From positions 22,606 to 86,605 of the forward strand of contig DATALZ010000074.1 of the NCBI GenBank assembly GCA_036260805.1: 64,000 nucleotides of DNA, written 5' to 3'. Shown here one piece after another: positions 51,988 to 61,096 of this stretch (within the stretch, counting starts at the first letter, position 1; the number at the start of each line of letters is the position of its first letter). The notes below the pieces were generated by a model. That model saw only the letters and a program-made list of their open reading frames with translations. It did no database searches and was not told the DNA's origin. The DNA is from Thermocaproicibacter sp036260805 (GTDB lineage Bacteria > Bacillota > Clostridia > Oscillospirales > Acutalibacteraceae). The position numbers were made by a program, and so were the translations under genes.

Positions 51988-54258
51988 TTAGTGATTCAGC
52001 ATATCAATCAGTTTTATAACCAATTCTTCTGAAATAACCCCCCTGGTGAACTCAATTACCGTGCGAAGAGGAAACTCGCCAAACATGGACTCTGTTCTGC
52101 TCAGCTTTTCTTCAACGGTCTCACCTTCAATTTGAATATTGACAAAATCAAGAAGCGTTTGAATTGCTTTTTTTCCAGACTCATACTTCAGGATATCACT
52201 GACAGTGCTGTTCAGGGTAAAATGCGGTTTCAGCTGTACCGACGAATGAATTCGAACCTGTGCGCGTAAACGGATATCCCGGGATGAAGCGCCAACAAGG
52301 ATATCAAACGTACCGCTGTTTACAACCCAATCTTTAATTTCCGGATTGTAGTAAGCAAAGGAACGCTTGTTAAGTATAAAAGTAACCGTTTTACTTTCTC
52401 CGGGATTCAGCGAAACCTTCTCAAAACCTTTCAGCTCTTTTAGAGGGCGCGTTATATTCGTCTGGCGGTCGCATACGTAAAGCTGAAGAATCTCTTTGCC
52501 GAATACTTTACCGGTGTTTTTTACCGTAACAGTGACATTCAAAATGTCGTTATCTGTGATTTCATCCGCACCAAGCTGCATATTCTCGTAAGAAAATTCC
52601 GTATAACTAAGCCCATGCCCAAACGGAAACAAAACAGGCATTTCTTTCTTATCATAGTAGCGGTAGCCTGTAAACAGACCTTCCCTGTAATTGCACTCGT
52701 CGCCATCACCCGGGAAATTCAGATACGACGGATTGTCACTAAGCTTAAGCGGGAATGACTCGGCAAGTTTACCGCATGGATTTGCATCGCCAAACAACAG
52801 GTCAACCACTGCGCCGCCGGTTTCCTGCCCGCCAAGGTAAGCTTCCAGAATTCCCTTTACACTGTTAGCCCACGGCATCTCCACCGGTGAACCATTGTGC
52901 AGCACAACAACCGTATTGGGCTGTGCCTTACTAACCGCCCAGATCAACTCGTTTTGGCATGCCGGCAGATGCATATGCTTTCTGTCCCAGCTTTCGGATT
53001 CATAACTGTCCGGCAAACCGGCAAAGATCACCGCAGTTTCCGAAGCTTTTGCCGCTTTTACTGCGTTTGCAATGAGCGTTGTATCCGGCGCTTCTCGTGA
53101 AGTATCGTACCCGCGCGAGTAAGTTACATCCGACACTCCTTTTACCGCTTCAAGCGCGCTTGTGACATAAGATGAATTCACATGCGAACTGCCCCCGCCC
53201 TGATAGCGCGGCTTCTCTGCAAATTCCCCGATAAACGCAATCTTTCCGGAACGTTTCAGGGGTAAAATATGGTTCTCGTTTTTTAGAAGGACCATGCATT
53301 CCCGGGCTGTCTCCCGTGCAATCCTGCTGTGAGCCTTCCTGTCAAAATCAGAGTCTTTTCCTTCCGGTGTCTCCAGTGCTTTGTAAACGAGCTTCAAAAC
53401 ACGTTCTGCGGCTTGATTGAGCGTATCCTCGCTGATTTTGCCTTCTTTAACGGCGTGAACGATTTTCGAATTATTTACATTTCCGCTGCCGGGCATCTCA
53501 AGGTCGAGTCCTGCTTCCAAACCTTTTACCCGATCATTTACTGCGCCCCAATCGCTCATTACAAGGCCGTCAAAACCCCATTCCTCTCTAAGGATATCCG
53601 TAAGGAGTCTGCGGTTCTCAGACGAATACACGCCGTTTATGCGATTATAAGAACACATCACAGTCCACGGTTTGCCCTGCTTTACAGCGCCCTCGAAACC
53701 GGCAAGATAAATCTCACGCAGAGTTCGCTCATCAACGTTCGCACTTGTGGTCATACGCCGGCTTTCCTGATTGTTTACTGCAAAATGTTTTACGCTGGTA
53801 CCAACGCCGCGGCTCTGCACCCCCTGAATAAAGCCAACTGCAATCTGTGCCGTTAAAAATGGGTCTTCCGAATAGTATTCGAAGTTTCTGCCGCAAAGTG
53901 GAGAGCGTTTGCTGTTGACGGCAGGACCCAGCAGTACAGAAACCCCCTCTGCCCTGCATTCGTCGCCTAAAACTTCGCCCACCCTCCGGATCAGGTCTCT
54001 GTCAAAGGAACACGCAAGGCATGACCCAGTTGGAAAACATACCGCTGAAATTGTTTCCGCAGGTTCAAAAATGAAGTTGTGCTTTTCCTTTTGGGTTCGC
54101 AGCCCATGAGGGCCGTCAGACACCATTATGTATGGTATTCCCAAACGAGCTACGTCCTGTGTACGCCAGACATCCTGTCCGGAGCAAAGACTGGCTTTTT
54201 CTTCAATTGTCATCTGTAAAATTAACTGCCTGATTTTTTCAGAAGCTTCTCCTGCCAT
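51988..54258 (-). CDS. GH3 beta-glucosidase
   Basis: A 756-residue GH3 enzyme. The N-terminal barrel has MVSDGPHGLR, LLGPAVNSKRSPLCGRNFEYYSEDP, SVKHFAVNNQE and VMSDWGAVNDR, where Asp in SDWG is the nucleophile. An alpha/beta sandwich and a fibronectin III-like domain (VTVTVKNTGKVFGKEILQLYV) follow. There is no signal peptide, so it likely cleaves imported beta-glucosides to glucose. The start ATG 54258 is preceded by GGGAGGGG, 5 nt away; a GTG at 54273 lies at the SD. It may complement the GH94 phosphorylase. It converges on pfkA. Confidence 0.93.
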   Translation of the reverse strand: MAGEASEKIRQLILQMTIEEKASLCSGQDVWRTQDVARLGIPYIMVSDGPHGLRTQKEKHNFIFEPAETISAVCFPTGSCLACSFDRDLIRRVGEVLGDECRAEGVSVLLGPAVNSKRSPLCGRNFEYYSEDPFLTAQIAVGFIQGVQSRGVGTSVKHFAVNNQESRRMTTSANVDERTLREIYLAGFEGAVKQGKPWTVMCSYNRINGVYSSENRRLLTDILREEWGFDGLVMSDWGAVNDRVKGLEAGLDLEMPGSGNVNNSKIVHAVKEGKISEDTLNQAAERVLKLVYKALETPEGKDSDFDRKAHSRIARETARECMVLLKNENHILPLKRSGKIAFIGEFAEKPRYQGGGSSHVNSSYVTSALEAVKGVSDVTYSRGYDTSREAPDTTLIANAVKAAKASETAVIFAGLPDSYESESWDRKHMHLPACQNELIWAVSKAQPNTVVVLHNGSPVEMPWANSVKGILEAYLGGQETGGAVVDLLFGDANPCGKLAESFPLKLSDNPSYLNFPGDGDECNYREGLFTGYRYYDKKEMPVLFPFGHGLSYTEFSYENMQLGADEITDNDILNVTVTVKNTGKVFGKEILQLYVCDRQTNITRPLKELKGFEKVSLNPGESKTVTFILNKRSFAYYNPEIKDWVVNSGTFDILVGASSRDIRLRAQVRIHSSVQLKPHFTLNSTVSDILKYESGKKAIQTLLDFVNIQIEGETVEEKLSRTESMFGEFPLRTVIEFTRGVISEELVIKLIDMLNH

Positions 54259-54510
54259 AAAAGCCCCTCCCACAATTAATAAATATAAAAATTATTATAA
54301 ACCAATCAATTGCAAAATGACAGAATAAATTCATATCAATACAGCTTTTGCGAAGCTTGGGTAATTCGGAATTTCTACCAGTATTTTTTTAATATGAAAT
54401 ATTAAATTGTCTGATATCACTATTTATTCTATTTTGCAATAATTATGCTAATTGAATCATGTAAAATACAATAAATTATGAAACCATCTTCCAGCTATGG
54501 AGGCGAATAA

Positions 54511-55020
54511 ATGTCGGAAACAGTATCCACAAATAAAAAATGGCTGATTCTTTCCATCATTTTATTAGTTGGAGCAATCGCTCTTTTCTTAGGTGGATTT
54601 TACATTTTCAATCGGATTAAAGATAACTACGTAAGATATACGCCTGATCAGATTACTGAAAAAATAGTCAGCGATATGAAATATACAGATCTTATTAAGG
54701 TAGACAACAGCCAAATTTCAAAACACTATGACATACCGGATGGAACAATATCGGATTGTTCTGTTTATATGAGTAAGTCATCCGAAAGTGCATCAGAACT
54801 GGCTTGCTTTTTACTTACGGATCAGTCAAATTACGCAAAACTCCAAACCGTAGTTAATAATCATTTCAGCACCAAGGCTGCAGGCTTTAAAAGCTTAAAT
54901 CCCACGCAGTACAATCAACTCAAAGACTTCCTGATTGTTCGCAGCGGGAGGTATGTACTGGTTGCTGTCAGCAATAACACTGCGGCGGAGGAAAAGATAT
55001 TCAAAAGTATGGTGGAATAA
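54511..55020 (+). CDS. Membrane-anchored DUF4358-like protein
   Basis: A 169-residue protein with one N-terminal membrane helix (about 12-34) and an extracellular domain. The segment YDIPDGTISDCSVYMSKSSESASELACFLL and the end GRYVLVAVSNN fit my recollection of DUF4358, a Clostridia family of unknown function. GGAGG stands 9 nt before the ATG. It is a single gene just upstream of a tRNA-Gly gene. The preceding 250 bp (54259-54510) are A/T-rich with no other gene seen. Confidence 0.7.
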   Translation: MSETVSTNKKWLILSIILLVGAIALFLGGFYIFNRIKDNYVRYTPDQITEKIVSDMKYTDLIKVDNSQISKHYDIPDGTISDCSVYMSKSSESASELACFLLTDQSNYAKLQTVVNNHFSTKAAGFKSLNPTQYNQLKDFLIVRSGRYVLVAVSNNTAAEEKIFKSMVE

Positions 55021-55027
55021 AAAGTTC

Positions 55028-55056
55028 TTGCATAGAGGAACGGTATGTGGTAAAAT
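55028..55056 (+). promoter_or_regulatory. Promoter of tRNA-Gly
   Basis: TTGCAT, 17 bp, TAAAAT, about 16 bp before the tRNA 5' end. Confidence 0.65.
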
Positions 55057-55072
55057 AAAACTCGCGGTAATT

Positions 55073-55147
<75 letters not shown>

Positions 55148-55169
55148 AAAAAATGCAGTCACGCTGCAA

Positions 55170-55219
55170 AAAAATCGCATCAAACAGCCGTCTGCAGGCT
55201 GTTTGATGCGATTTTCTTT
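55170..55219 (+). terminator. Intrinsic terminator after tRNA-Gly
   Basis: AAAATCGCATCAAACAGCC pairs exactly with GGCTGTTTGATGCGATTTT, followed by CTTTT. Confidence 0.9.
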
Positions 55220-55340
55220 TACTCATTACTGTCTAATGGCAGCATACCCAGCGGATAGCAAGAGAGCATTAATCAAAACGATTCAGCCAGCTTGAAATGC
55301 TATAAGCCGGGGTTAGGGCCACAAAAAGGAGGGCATTTCA

Positions 55341-56054
55341 TTGGAAGTAAAAGAGCAAATTCGAGAAACTGTTATAAATTTAGGGGCCAACGTGTGCGGC
55401 ATAGCAAACATTGAAAAGTTTTCAGCCGCCCCGAAAGGGTTCCATCCCGCTGATATCTTTGCCGAGTGTAAATCAGTTATTGTATTTGGACTTTCCCTTC
55501 CAAAAGGATTAGCTAAAATCGACCCAAAATTAATCTATTCTCATTTCAATTCATTGAATTGTTTGCAAGCCGATTTAATTGCCTCAAAAACAGCAAAACA
55601 GATTGAAATTTGTTTTGGATGCAATGCTGTTCCGCTTCCTTCCGATGATCCTTACGACTCTTGGGATTCTGAAAAGATGGAAGGACACGGATTGCTATCA
55701 ATGAAACATGCCGCTGTCGCTGCCGGATTAGGAACTCTTGGGAAAAACACTCTCCTTCTTAATAGCAAATATGGCAACTGGCTTACATTAGGGGCTGTTT
55801 TAACTGACTTAAATTTGTCCTCTGATCCACCGGCAGAAGAGATCTGTATCCCAGGCTGTAACCTGTGCTTAGCTAATTGCCCTGTTCAGGCCTTGGACGG
55901 GGAGTCGGCTGAACAGAAAAAATGCAGGCTAAACACCTTTGGAACAAATGCAAGAGGATTTAGCACTGTAAACTGTAACAGGTGCAGAACAATTTGTCCA
56001 ATGAAGTTTGGGAAGAGATCCGCTGATCCTAGGGAATCATCAAGTTTGCTATAA
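55341..56054 (+). CDS. QueG-like [4Fe-4S] protein, second copy
   Basis: A 237-residue protein of the same broad family as the one at 46.5 kb. It has AAGLGTLGKNTLLLNSKYGNWL in the core and cluster cysteines in CIPGCNLCLANCPVQAL and CNRCRTICPMKFG. It shares this layout with epoxyqueuosine reductase but is shorter, so its substrate is unknown. The start is TTG 55341 with AAGGAGGG 7 nt upstream. It heads a run of three A/T-rich genes (QueG-like, glycosyltransferase, methyltransferase) that follows the tRNA-Gly gene. Confidence 0.82.
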   Translation: MEVKEQIRETVINLGANVCGIANIEKFSAAPKGFHPADIFAECKSVIVFGLSLPKGLAKIDPKLIYSHFNSLNCLQADLIASKTAKQIEICFGCNAVPLPSDDPYDSWDSEKMEGHGLLSMKHAAVAAGLGTLGKNTLLLNSKYGNWLTLGAVLTDLNLSSDPPAEEICIPGCNLCLANCPVQALDGESAEQKKCRLNTFGTNARGFSTVNCNRCRTICPMKFGKRSADPRESSSLL

Positions 56055-56083
56055 TGGTTTTATGAAAAGGCGGCGTGATTTTC

Positions 56084-57247
56084 ATGAAAATATTAATTGC
56101 TCCAATGGGCGCTATGGCGGAAACGAGCGGTCCTTTTTCGCGGGTGGCAGCTTTAACTGAGAAATTACTGGAAACAGGACATCAGGTTGCTCTGTGCGCT
56201 GCGCTTGATGTAAACTATCACGAAATAAGCGGAGTTAAAAATTATGACTGTTCTGTCCCATCTCCATTCGGAATGCCGATGGCAATTGGGAAAAGGATGT
56301 TTGGCCTGGCACAAAAGCTAGGAATCCAGCAGAAAAAGCAGGTGCATAGTTTCGAGCAGGTGCTATTTTTTACAGGTGCAATTCAACAAAAGTTCTTTAT
56401 GAAGGATGTTCTTGCAATCAGGCAGGCAATACAGGATTTTCGCCCGGATGTAGTTTATTCGGAATTCAGGCCAGCCGCTATTGTTGCTGCAAAATTGGAA
56501 AAAGTTAAAATAGCTACGGGGTATAGTTTTCCTGTTCAGAAGAAATATGCATCAAACCCAGAATACTCAAAAGGCATCCGTAGATTCATAAAAGAATGTC
56601 AGCTGCCGCCCATTGAGTCCGTGCTGGACATTTTTGATTGGGCGGATTTAAAAGTGGTTCCAAGTTCTTATGATCTGGAGCCCATAGCCGACGACCGTGT
56701 TATCTTTACAGGGCCTTTTCTACATCCCTCACAAGCAACCAGCCGAAAAGGAAGAAATAAGATTATCGCCTATATGGGCAGCGGGACAGTCTCTCCAAAA
56801 CAGCTTGTTGAAGAACTATCAAAAGCTTTTCAAGGCACTGCTTATCAAGTATTAATCGCAACAGAACAGCTGCAGCCATTTGAGGAAAATAATATAATTG
56901 TAAATCATAGATTTGATTTTAGTAAACTTATGCCGGAAGCCGCGGTATATATCAATCATGGCGGTCAAAACAGCATTATGACGGGATTAATATATGGTAT
57001 ACCGCAGATTATTTGTCCTGGAACAGTATTTGAAAGAGAATATAATGCTTCATCTATAGAAAAGATCGGCGCCGGCAAAGTAATTTCAGCAAAAGACTTT
57101 CAGGCTGATACGTTAAAAAGCTTATTGCTGGAATTCCAGAAGGATAAAAGTTATGCAGAAAAGGCGCATAAAGCCGGTGAGCAACTAATTAATTTGGGTG
57201 GTACGGAAAAAGTCGTCAAGGAATTGGAACATTTATTGCATACATGA
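56084..57247 (+). CDS. MGT-type (GT1) glycosyltransferase
   Basis: A GT-B fold glycosyltransferase of about 387 residues. The N-terminus MKILIAPMGAMAETSGPFSR is an acceptor-side Rossmann start, and the C-terminal donor motif YINHGGQNSIMTGLIYGIPQ matches GT1/macrolide glycosyltransferases. It may glycosylate a small molecule or lipid; the substrate is unknown. The start may be ATG 56084 or GTG 56075 (AAAAGGCGG lies just upstream). The gene uses noticeably more A/T-rich codons than the operons around it. Confidence 0.82.
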   Translation: MKILIAPMGAMAETSGPFSRVAALTEKLLETGHQVALCAALDVNYHEISGVKNYDCSVPSPFGMPMAIGKRMFGLAQKLGIQQKKQVHSFEQVLFFTGAIQQKFFMKDVLAIRQAIQDFRPDVVYSEFRPAAIVAAKLEKVKIATGYSFPVQKKYASNPEYSKGIRRFIKECQLPPIESVLDIFDWADLKVVPSSYDLEPIADDRVIFTGPFLHPSQATSRKGRNKIIAYMGSGTVSPKQLVEELSKAFQGTAYQVLIATEQLQPFEENNIIVNHRFDFSKLMPEAAVYINHGGQNSIMTGLIYGIPQIICPGTVFEREYNASSIEKIGAGKVISAKDFQADTLKSLLLEFQKDKSYAEKAHKAGEQLINLGGTEKVVKELEHLLHT

Positions 57248-57303
57248 TTCAAGAGGAGCTTCCATAATTTGCGATAAGCCAGAACATTAAGGAGCTGTTT
57301 TAA

Positions 57304-58062
57304 ATGAAAGAAAAAAGTGCTGACTGGTATAAACACGGCTGGTCTCTTGATATTAAGAATCAGTCATGGATAGAGGATACGGAAAATCAAGTAGCTTTTA
57401 TTATTAAAACACTCAACTTAACCGGGGATGAACGCATTCTTGACTTAGCATGCGGGTTTGGAAGGCATTCCCTCTCATTTGCCCGCAAAGGCTTTTCTGT
57501 GGTAGGAGTAGACATTACACCGGAATATATTGATGATGCCACCAAAAATGCAAAGTCAGAATCCCTCAATGCTGCATTTATAAACTCAGATATTAGAGAC
57601 GTTCATTTTGAGAATGAATTTGATGTCGTATTGAATCTGGCAGACGGTGCAATTGGGTACCTTGAATCAGATGAAGAAAATCTCAAGATTTTTGATACGA
57701 TTGCCAACGCCCTAAAATCCGGCGGCAAACACTTTATGGATATTTGCAATGCCGAGCACGCAGAACACTTTTTCCCAAAACTGGGATGGGAAATTGGTGA
57801 GCAAGCTCTTTCTTTGTCAAAATTCGAGTGGAATAAAGGAACCAGAAGAATGCTGTTTGGCGGGTGGGATATTCCCTATGGTCTTCCTGCAAAAAAGCCC
57901 GATATTTCTTCTGGCGATTCGATTCGTTTATATTCAATAGAAGAACTGGAGAATATTTTGGAGCAGCGGAAGATGAAAATTGCGAACACTTTTTCAAATT
58001 ATTACGGAAAAAACGCTTCTGATAAAGAGCTTCAGCTCATGGTATATTCAATAAAGCAGTAA
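57304..58062 (+). CDS. SAM-dependent methyltransferase
   Basis: A 252-residue class I methyltransferase. The SAM-binding motif I is ILDLACGFGRHSLSFA, followed by VVGVDITPEYI (motif II acidic residue) and FDVVLNLADGAIGYL (motif IV). The substrate is unknown. AAGGAGC precedes the ATG. It lies 56 bp after the glycosyltransferase gene on the same strand, so the two could act on the same small molecule; this is inference. Confidence 0.88.
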   Translation: MKEKSADWYKHGWSLDIKNQSWIEDTENQVAFIIKTLNLTGDERILDLACGFGRHSLSFARKGFSVVGVDITPEYIDDATKNAKSESLNAAFINSDIRDVHFENEFDVVLNLADGAIGYLESDEENLKIFDTIANALKSGGKHFMDICNAEHAEHFFPKLGWEIGEQALSLSKFEWNKGTRRMLFGGWDIPYGLPAKKPDISSGDSIRLYSIEELENILEQRKMKIANTFSNYYGKNASDKELQLMVYSIKQ

Positions 58063-58153
58063 TCGGCTCTATTCCACCGCTTATTGGTTTCTATTTCGGT
58101 CTCTTTAGATTCCGTCTCTGTCAAGTTAACGCCATGCCAGGTAATACTAACAA

Positions 58154-58198
58154 AAACCACATCAAATCGGTTTTCCCCGACTTGATGCGGTTTTTTTA
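58154..58198. terminator. Bidirectional terminator between the methyltransferase gene and a small gene
   Basis: AACCACATCAAATCGG pairs with CCGACTTGATGCGGTT (two wobbles). T-runs stand on both strands (seven T on plus, five on minus). Confidence 0.85.
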
Positions 58199-58342
58199 GC
58201 CCTCATTTACAATCGATTCCAGGCACTTAATCAAATCCTGCAGAGTATAAAGCTGAACATTCTTCTCCAAAATCGCATTTTTTAAGTCGATGGAAAGCGA
58301 TTCGAAATGACTTCTGAGTTTTGGGTCCACATATGATGCCAT
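58196..58342 (-). CDS. Small conserved protein, 48 residues
   Basis: Translated by hand: starts MASYVDPKLRSHFESLSIDL and continues with a second amphipathic helix (LYTLQDLIKCLESIVNEG). GAGGTGATATT precedes the ATG, giving a good SD. The stop codon overlaps the terminator. The pattern resembles short soluble proteins found widely in Clostridia, often misnamed; function is unknown. Confidence 0.75.
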   Translation of the reverse strand: MASYVDPKLRSHFESLSIDLKNAILEKNVQLYTLQDLIKCLESIVNEG

Positions 58343-58401
58343 AATATCACCTCGAATAATAGCTTTTCCATTTGAGTTCGTATTTTACAATGATCTCAAT
58401 A

Positions 58402-58432
58402 AAAAACTGCGCAGCAAATGCTGCGCAGTTTT
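58402..58432 (-). terminator. Intrinsic terminator of the 49-residue gene
   Basis: Minus-strand AACTGCGCAGCA pairs with TGCTGCGCAGTT, followed by TTTTATT. It overlaps the stop codon. Confidence 0.85.
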
Positions 58433-58580
58433 ATTTTCGATTTATTTTTTCCTGCAGTTCCTCAATTGCTGAGCCTAATTTATCCATTCGCTTCTGATCT
58501 TCCTGTTTCGCTGCCAGTTGAAAGCACCGCTGATAAACCTTCAGCTTACTTTTTAACAAGGTTTTTTCTTTTACGTCCAT
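58431..58580 (-). CDS. Small charged helical protein, 49 residues
   Basis: Translated by hand: starts MDVKEKTLLKSKLKVYQRC and ends in a Lys/Glu-rich helix (LGSAIEELQEKINRK). AGGAGG stands 6 nt before the ATG, and a terminator directly follows. It has coiled-coil character and no recognised family. It is too short for ordinary gene callers, but SD, start, stop and terminator are all in place. Confidence 0.75.
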   Translation of the reverse strand: MDVKEKTLLKSKLKVYQRCFQLAAKQEDQKRMDKLGSAIEELQEKINRK

Positions 58581-58669
58581 TATTTGCCTCCTATATTCTT
58601 AATTATTATTATAGCACAATTTGTTGTTCTAATGTTGCATTTTTAGAAATAGAATATTTACATGGACAT

Positions 58670-58697
58670 AAAAAAAGTACGCTCCGAAGAGCGTACA
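58670..58697 (-). terminator. Intrinsic terminator of the zinc-ribbon gene
   Basis: GTACGCTC, a TTCG loop, GAGCGTAC, then TTTTTTT on the minus strand. A classic UUCG-type terminator hairpin. Confidence 0.9.
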
Positions 58698-58719
58698 AAA
58701 AAGGCTGCTGGGACCGAAA

Positions 58720-58995
58720 TTACCGACGGTTTGCAAAACAATCGCTGCAGTATACCGGACGGTCATCTCTGGGCTGGAAAGGAACTTTGCAGGGTTTTCC
58801 GCAGGATGCGCAAACAGCGTCATACATTTCACGCTTAGCAGGTCCTTTGGAGTTTTTGCGGGCATCACGGCAGGATTTGCACCTTTGCGGTTCGTTTGTA
58901 AATCCTTTTTCCTCATAGAAATCCTGTTCACCTGCAGTAAACACGAATTCCTGCCCACAGTCTTTGCATACCAGTGTTTTGTCTTGATGATTCAA
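58720..58995 (-). CDS. Double zinc-ribbon protein
   Basis: This 91-residue protein has two CxxC pairs forming a first ribbon (VCKDCGQEFVF ... RCKSCRDARK, the zf-trcl pattern). A second pair follows (VCASCGKPCKVPFQP ... YCSDCFANRR). Proteins of this type are common in Bacillota and Chloroflexi; function is unknown. The start is TTG 58995, preceded by GAGG with 8 nt spacing; the longer open frame upstream (to 59082) has a hydrophobic, unlikely N-terminus. Confidence 0.82.
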   Translation of the reverse strand: MNHQDKTLVCKDCGQEFVFTAGEQDFYEEKGFTNEPQRCKSCRDARKNSKGPAKREMYDAVCASCGKPCKVPFQPRDDRPVYCSDCFANRR

Positions 58996-59172
58996 AGCAT
59001 ATACCTCATTTGAAAAAAAATATGTCTCCCCATAAAAAAAAGACACTGCCGTTAGTATACAAGAAAATGAGGGAAATGTCAAACACTTTTTATGAGAAAT
59101 GTTTATGCGAGATCAATATTGCTCAAAATTAAAAGTAACCAAATATATTTTATCTTGAAAGGATGATATAAA

Positions 59173-59355
59173 ATGGATTATTCAGGCTATAAGGAATTTC
59201 CATTCCCATCTTCTCTTACCAATGAAGGTAATAATGTAAGGAATTTCTTTCTCTCTTTGCCCGATGAAGAGCAGCTTAAGCTGTTAAACGGCAGCTGTTC
59301 CTATGATAGTTTTTATCTCCGGGTAAGGAACCGAATGGCTGAAGTAAACTGCTGA
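59173..59355 (+). CDS. Small conserved protein, 60 residues
   Basis: Starts MDYSGYKEFPFPSSL and contains FFLSLPDEEQLKLLNGS followed by YDSFYLRVRNRM, a motif I recall from short Clostridia proteins of unknown function. GAAAGGATG precedes the ATG. It is convergent with groEL. Confidence 0.7.
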   Translation: MDYSGYKEFPFPSSLTNEGNNVRNFFLSLPDEEQLKLLNGSCSYDSFYLRVRNRMAEVNC

Positions 59356-59370
59356 AACCACTCCTTAAAC

Positions 59371-59398
59371 AAAAAAAGCGGGTGCTGAAGCGCCCGCT
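59371..59398 (-). terminator. Intrinsic terminator of groESL
   Basis: Minus-strand AGCGGG and CCCGCT form a short stem with extra internal pairs, followed by TTTTTTTG. It is 24 bp past the groEL stop codon. Confidence 0.8.
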
Positions 59399-59421
59399 GA
59401 AAATCTTTTCGATTTTTAAGA

Positions 59422-61053
59422 TTAATACATACCGCCCATACCGTCAGCAGGAGCTGCCGGTGCCGCTGGTGCCGGTTCCTTCTTGTCAGCTACCAGAGAT
59501 TCTGTGGTGAGAACCATGGAAGCAACAGAAGCAGCGTTCTGCAGTGCGGAACGTGTAACCTTTGTCGGGTCAACAACACCGAAGGAAATCATATCGCCGT
59601 ATTCATCGGTCATGAAGTTGTAACCGTAGCCAACTTTATTGGACTTCTTAATGGCGTCGATGATAATGGAACCTTCCAGGCCTGCATTCGTAGCAATCTG
59701 GCGGACAGGCTCTTCCAGAGAACGCAGAACGATCTTAGCGCCGGTCTTGTCGTCGCCTTCGCTTGTCTTTACAAGTTCTTCAACAGCCGGAATTGCATTG
59801 ATAAGAGCAACGCCGCCGCCTGCTACGATGCCTTCTTCAACTGCAGCCTTGGTTGCAGCAAGAGCATCCTCAACACGCATTTTCTTTTCTTTCATTTCAA
59901 TTTCGGTAGCAGCGCCGACTTTAATGACAGCCACGCCGCCGGAGAGCTTTGCAAGACGTTCCTGAAGTTTTTCTTTATCAAAATCAGAAGTAGTCTTTTC
60001 AATCTGGGAACGAATCTGGCCAACGCGGTCAGCAATCAGCTTTTTGTCGCCGGAACCGTCAACAATGATGGTGTTTTCTTTGTCCACTTTAACCTGACGT
60101 GCATGGCCGAGCTGTTCCATGGTAGCGTCTTTCAGCTCAAGACCAACCTCGGTAGAAATAACCTGACCGCCGGTCAGAACAGCGATATCCTGCAGCATCT
60201 CTTTGCGTCTGTCGCCGAATCCGGGAGCCTTTACGCCAACGCAGGTGAAAGTTCCGCGCAGTTTGTTCAGTACGAGGGTGCTGAGTGCTTCGCCTTCAAT
60301 ATCTTCTGCAATGATAACAAGCTTCCTGCCGGACTGGACAATCTTCTCAAGGAGCGGGAGGATTTCCTGAATGTTGGAAATCTTTTTATCGGTAATAAGG
60401 ATGGATGCGTCGTCGATTACTGCTTCCATCTTCTCGGTATCGGTTACCATGTAAGGAGATACATAACCGCGGTCGAACATCATGCCTTCAACAACTTCAG
60501 AATATGTTTCTGCAGTCTTGGATTCCTCAACCGTGATCACGCCGTCTGAGGAGACCTTTGCCATTGCTTCGGAAATCAGTTTGCCGATAAAGTCGTTTGC
60601 TGCGGAAATTGACGCAACGCGGGCAATATCATCCGGCCCGGAAACCTTCTTGGAATTCTTCTTCAAAGATTCAACAGCCTTGTCGACTGCCTTCTGGATA
60701 CCGTTGCGGACTGCCATCGGGTTTGCACCTGCTGTAACATTCTTCATTCCTTCGCGGATGAGAGCCTGTGCAAGCAGCGTTGCAGTTGTGGTACCGTCGC
60801 CGGCAACGTCGTTGGTCTTGGTGGCAACTTCCTTTACGAGCTGTGCGCCCATGTTTTCGTAAGCGTCGTCAAGTTCAATTTCTTTTGCAATCGTCACGCC
60901 ATCGTTTGTGATGAGCGGTGCGCCGTATTTCTTATCCAGTACAACATTACGTCCCTTAGGGCCAAGAGTAATTTTAACTGTATCGGCAAGCTGATTAACG
61001 CCGTTCAGAAGAGCTTTTCTGGCATCTTCGCCATATATAATCTGTTTCGCCAT
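59422..61053 (-). CDS. groEL: Chaperonin GroEL (60 kDa)
   Basis: A 543-residue chaperonin with the ATP-site VAGDGTTTATLLAQ and GPKGRNVVLDKKYG, the apical domain KAPGFGDRRKEML and the family signature AAVEEGIVAGGG. The C-terminus ends with a short GGMGGMY tail. It folds proteins in a 14-mer with GroES as the lid. GGAGG precedes the ATG. It is cotranscribed with groES 43 bp upstream, under CIRCE/HrcA control. Confidence 0.98.
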   Translation of the reverse strand: MAKQIIYGEDARKALLNGVNQLADTVKITLGPKGRNVVLDKKYGAPLITNDGVTIAKEIELDDAYENMGAQLVKEVATKTNDVAGDGTTTATLLAQALIREGMKNVTAGANPMAVRNGIQKAVDKAVESLKKNSKKVSGPDDIARVASISAANDFIGKLISEAMAKVSSDGVITVEESKTAETYSEVVEGMMFDRGYVSPYMVTDTEKMEAVIDDASILITDKKISNIQEILPLLEKIVQSGRKLVIIAEDIEGEALSTLVLNKLRGTFTCVGVKAPGFGDRRKEMLQDIAVLTGGQVISTEVGLELKDATMEQLGHARQVKVDKENTIIVDGSGDKKLIADRVGQIRSQIEKTTSDFDKEKLQERLAKLSGGVAVIKVGAATEIEMKEKKMRVEDALAATKAAVEEGIVAGGGVALINAIPAVEELVKTSEGDDKTGAKIVLRSLEEPVRQIATNAGLEGSIIIDAIKKSNKVGYGYNFMTDEYGDMISFGVVDPTKVTRSALQNAASVASMVLTTESLVADKKEPAPAAPAAPADGMGGMY

Positions 61054-61096
61054 AGTCTTATTCCTCCAAATTTTAAATATTTTCTAAAAGCAGTGA

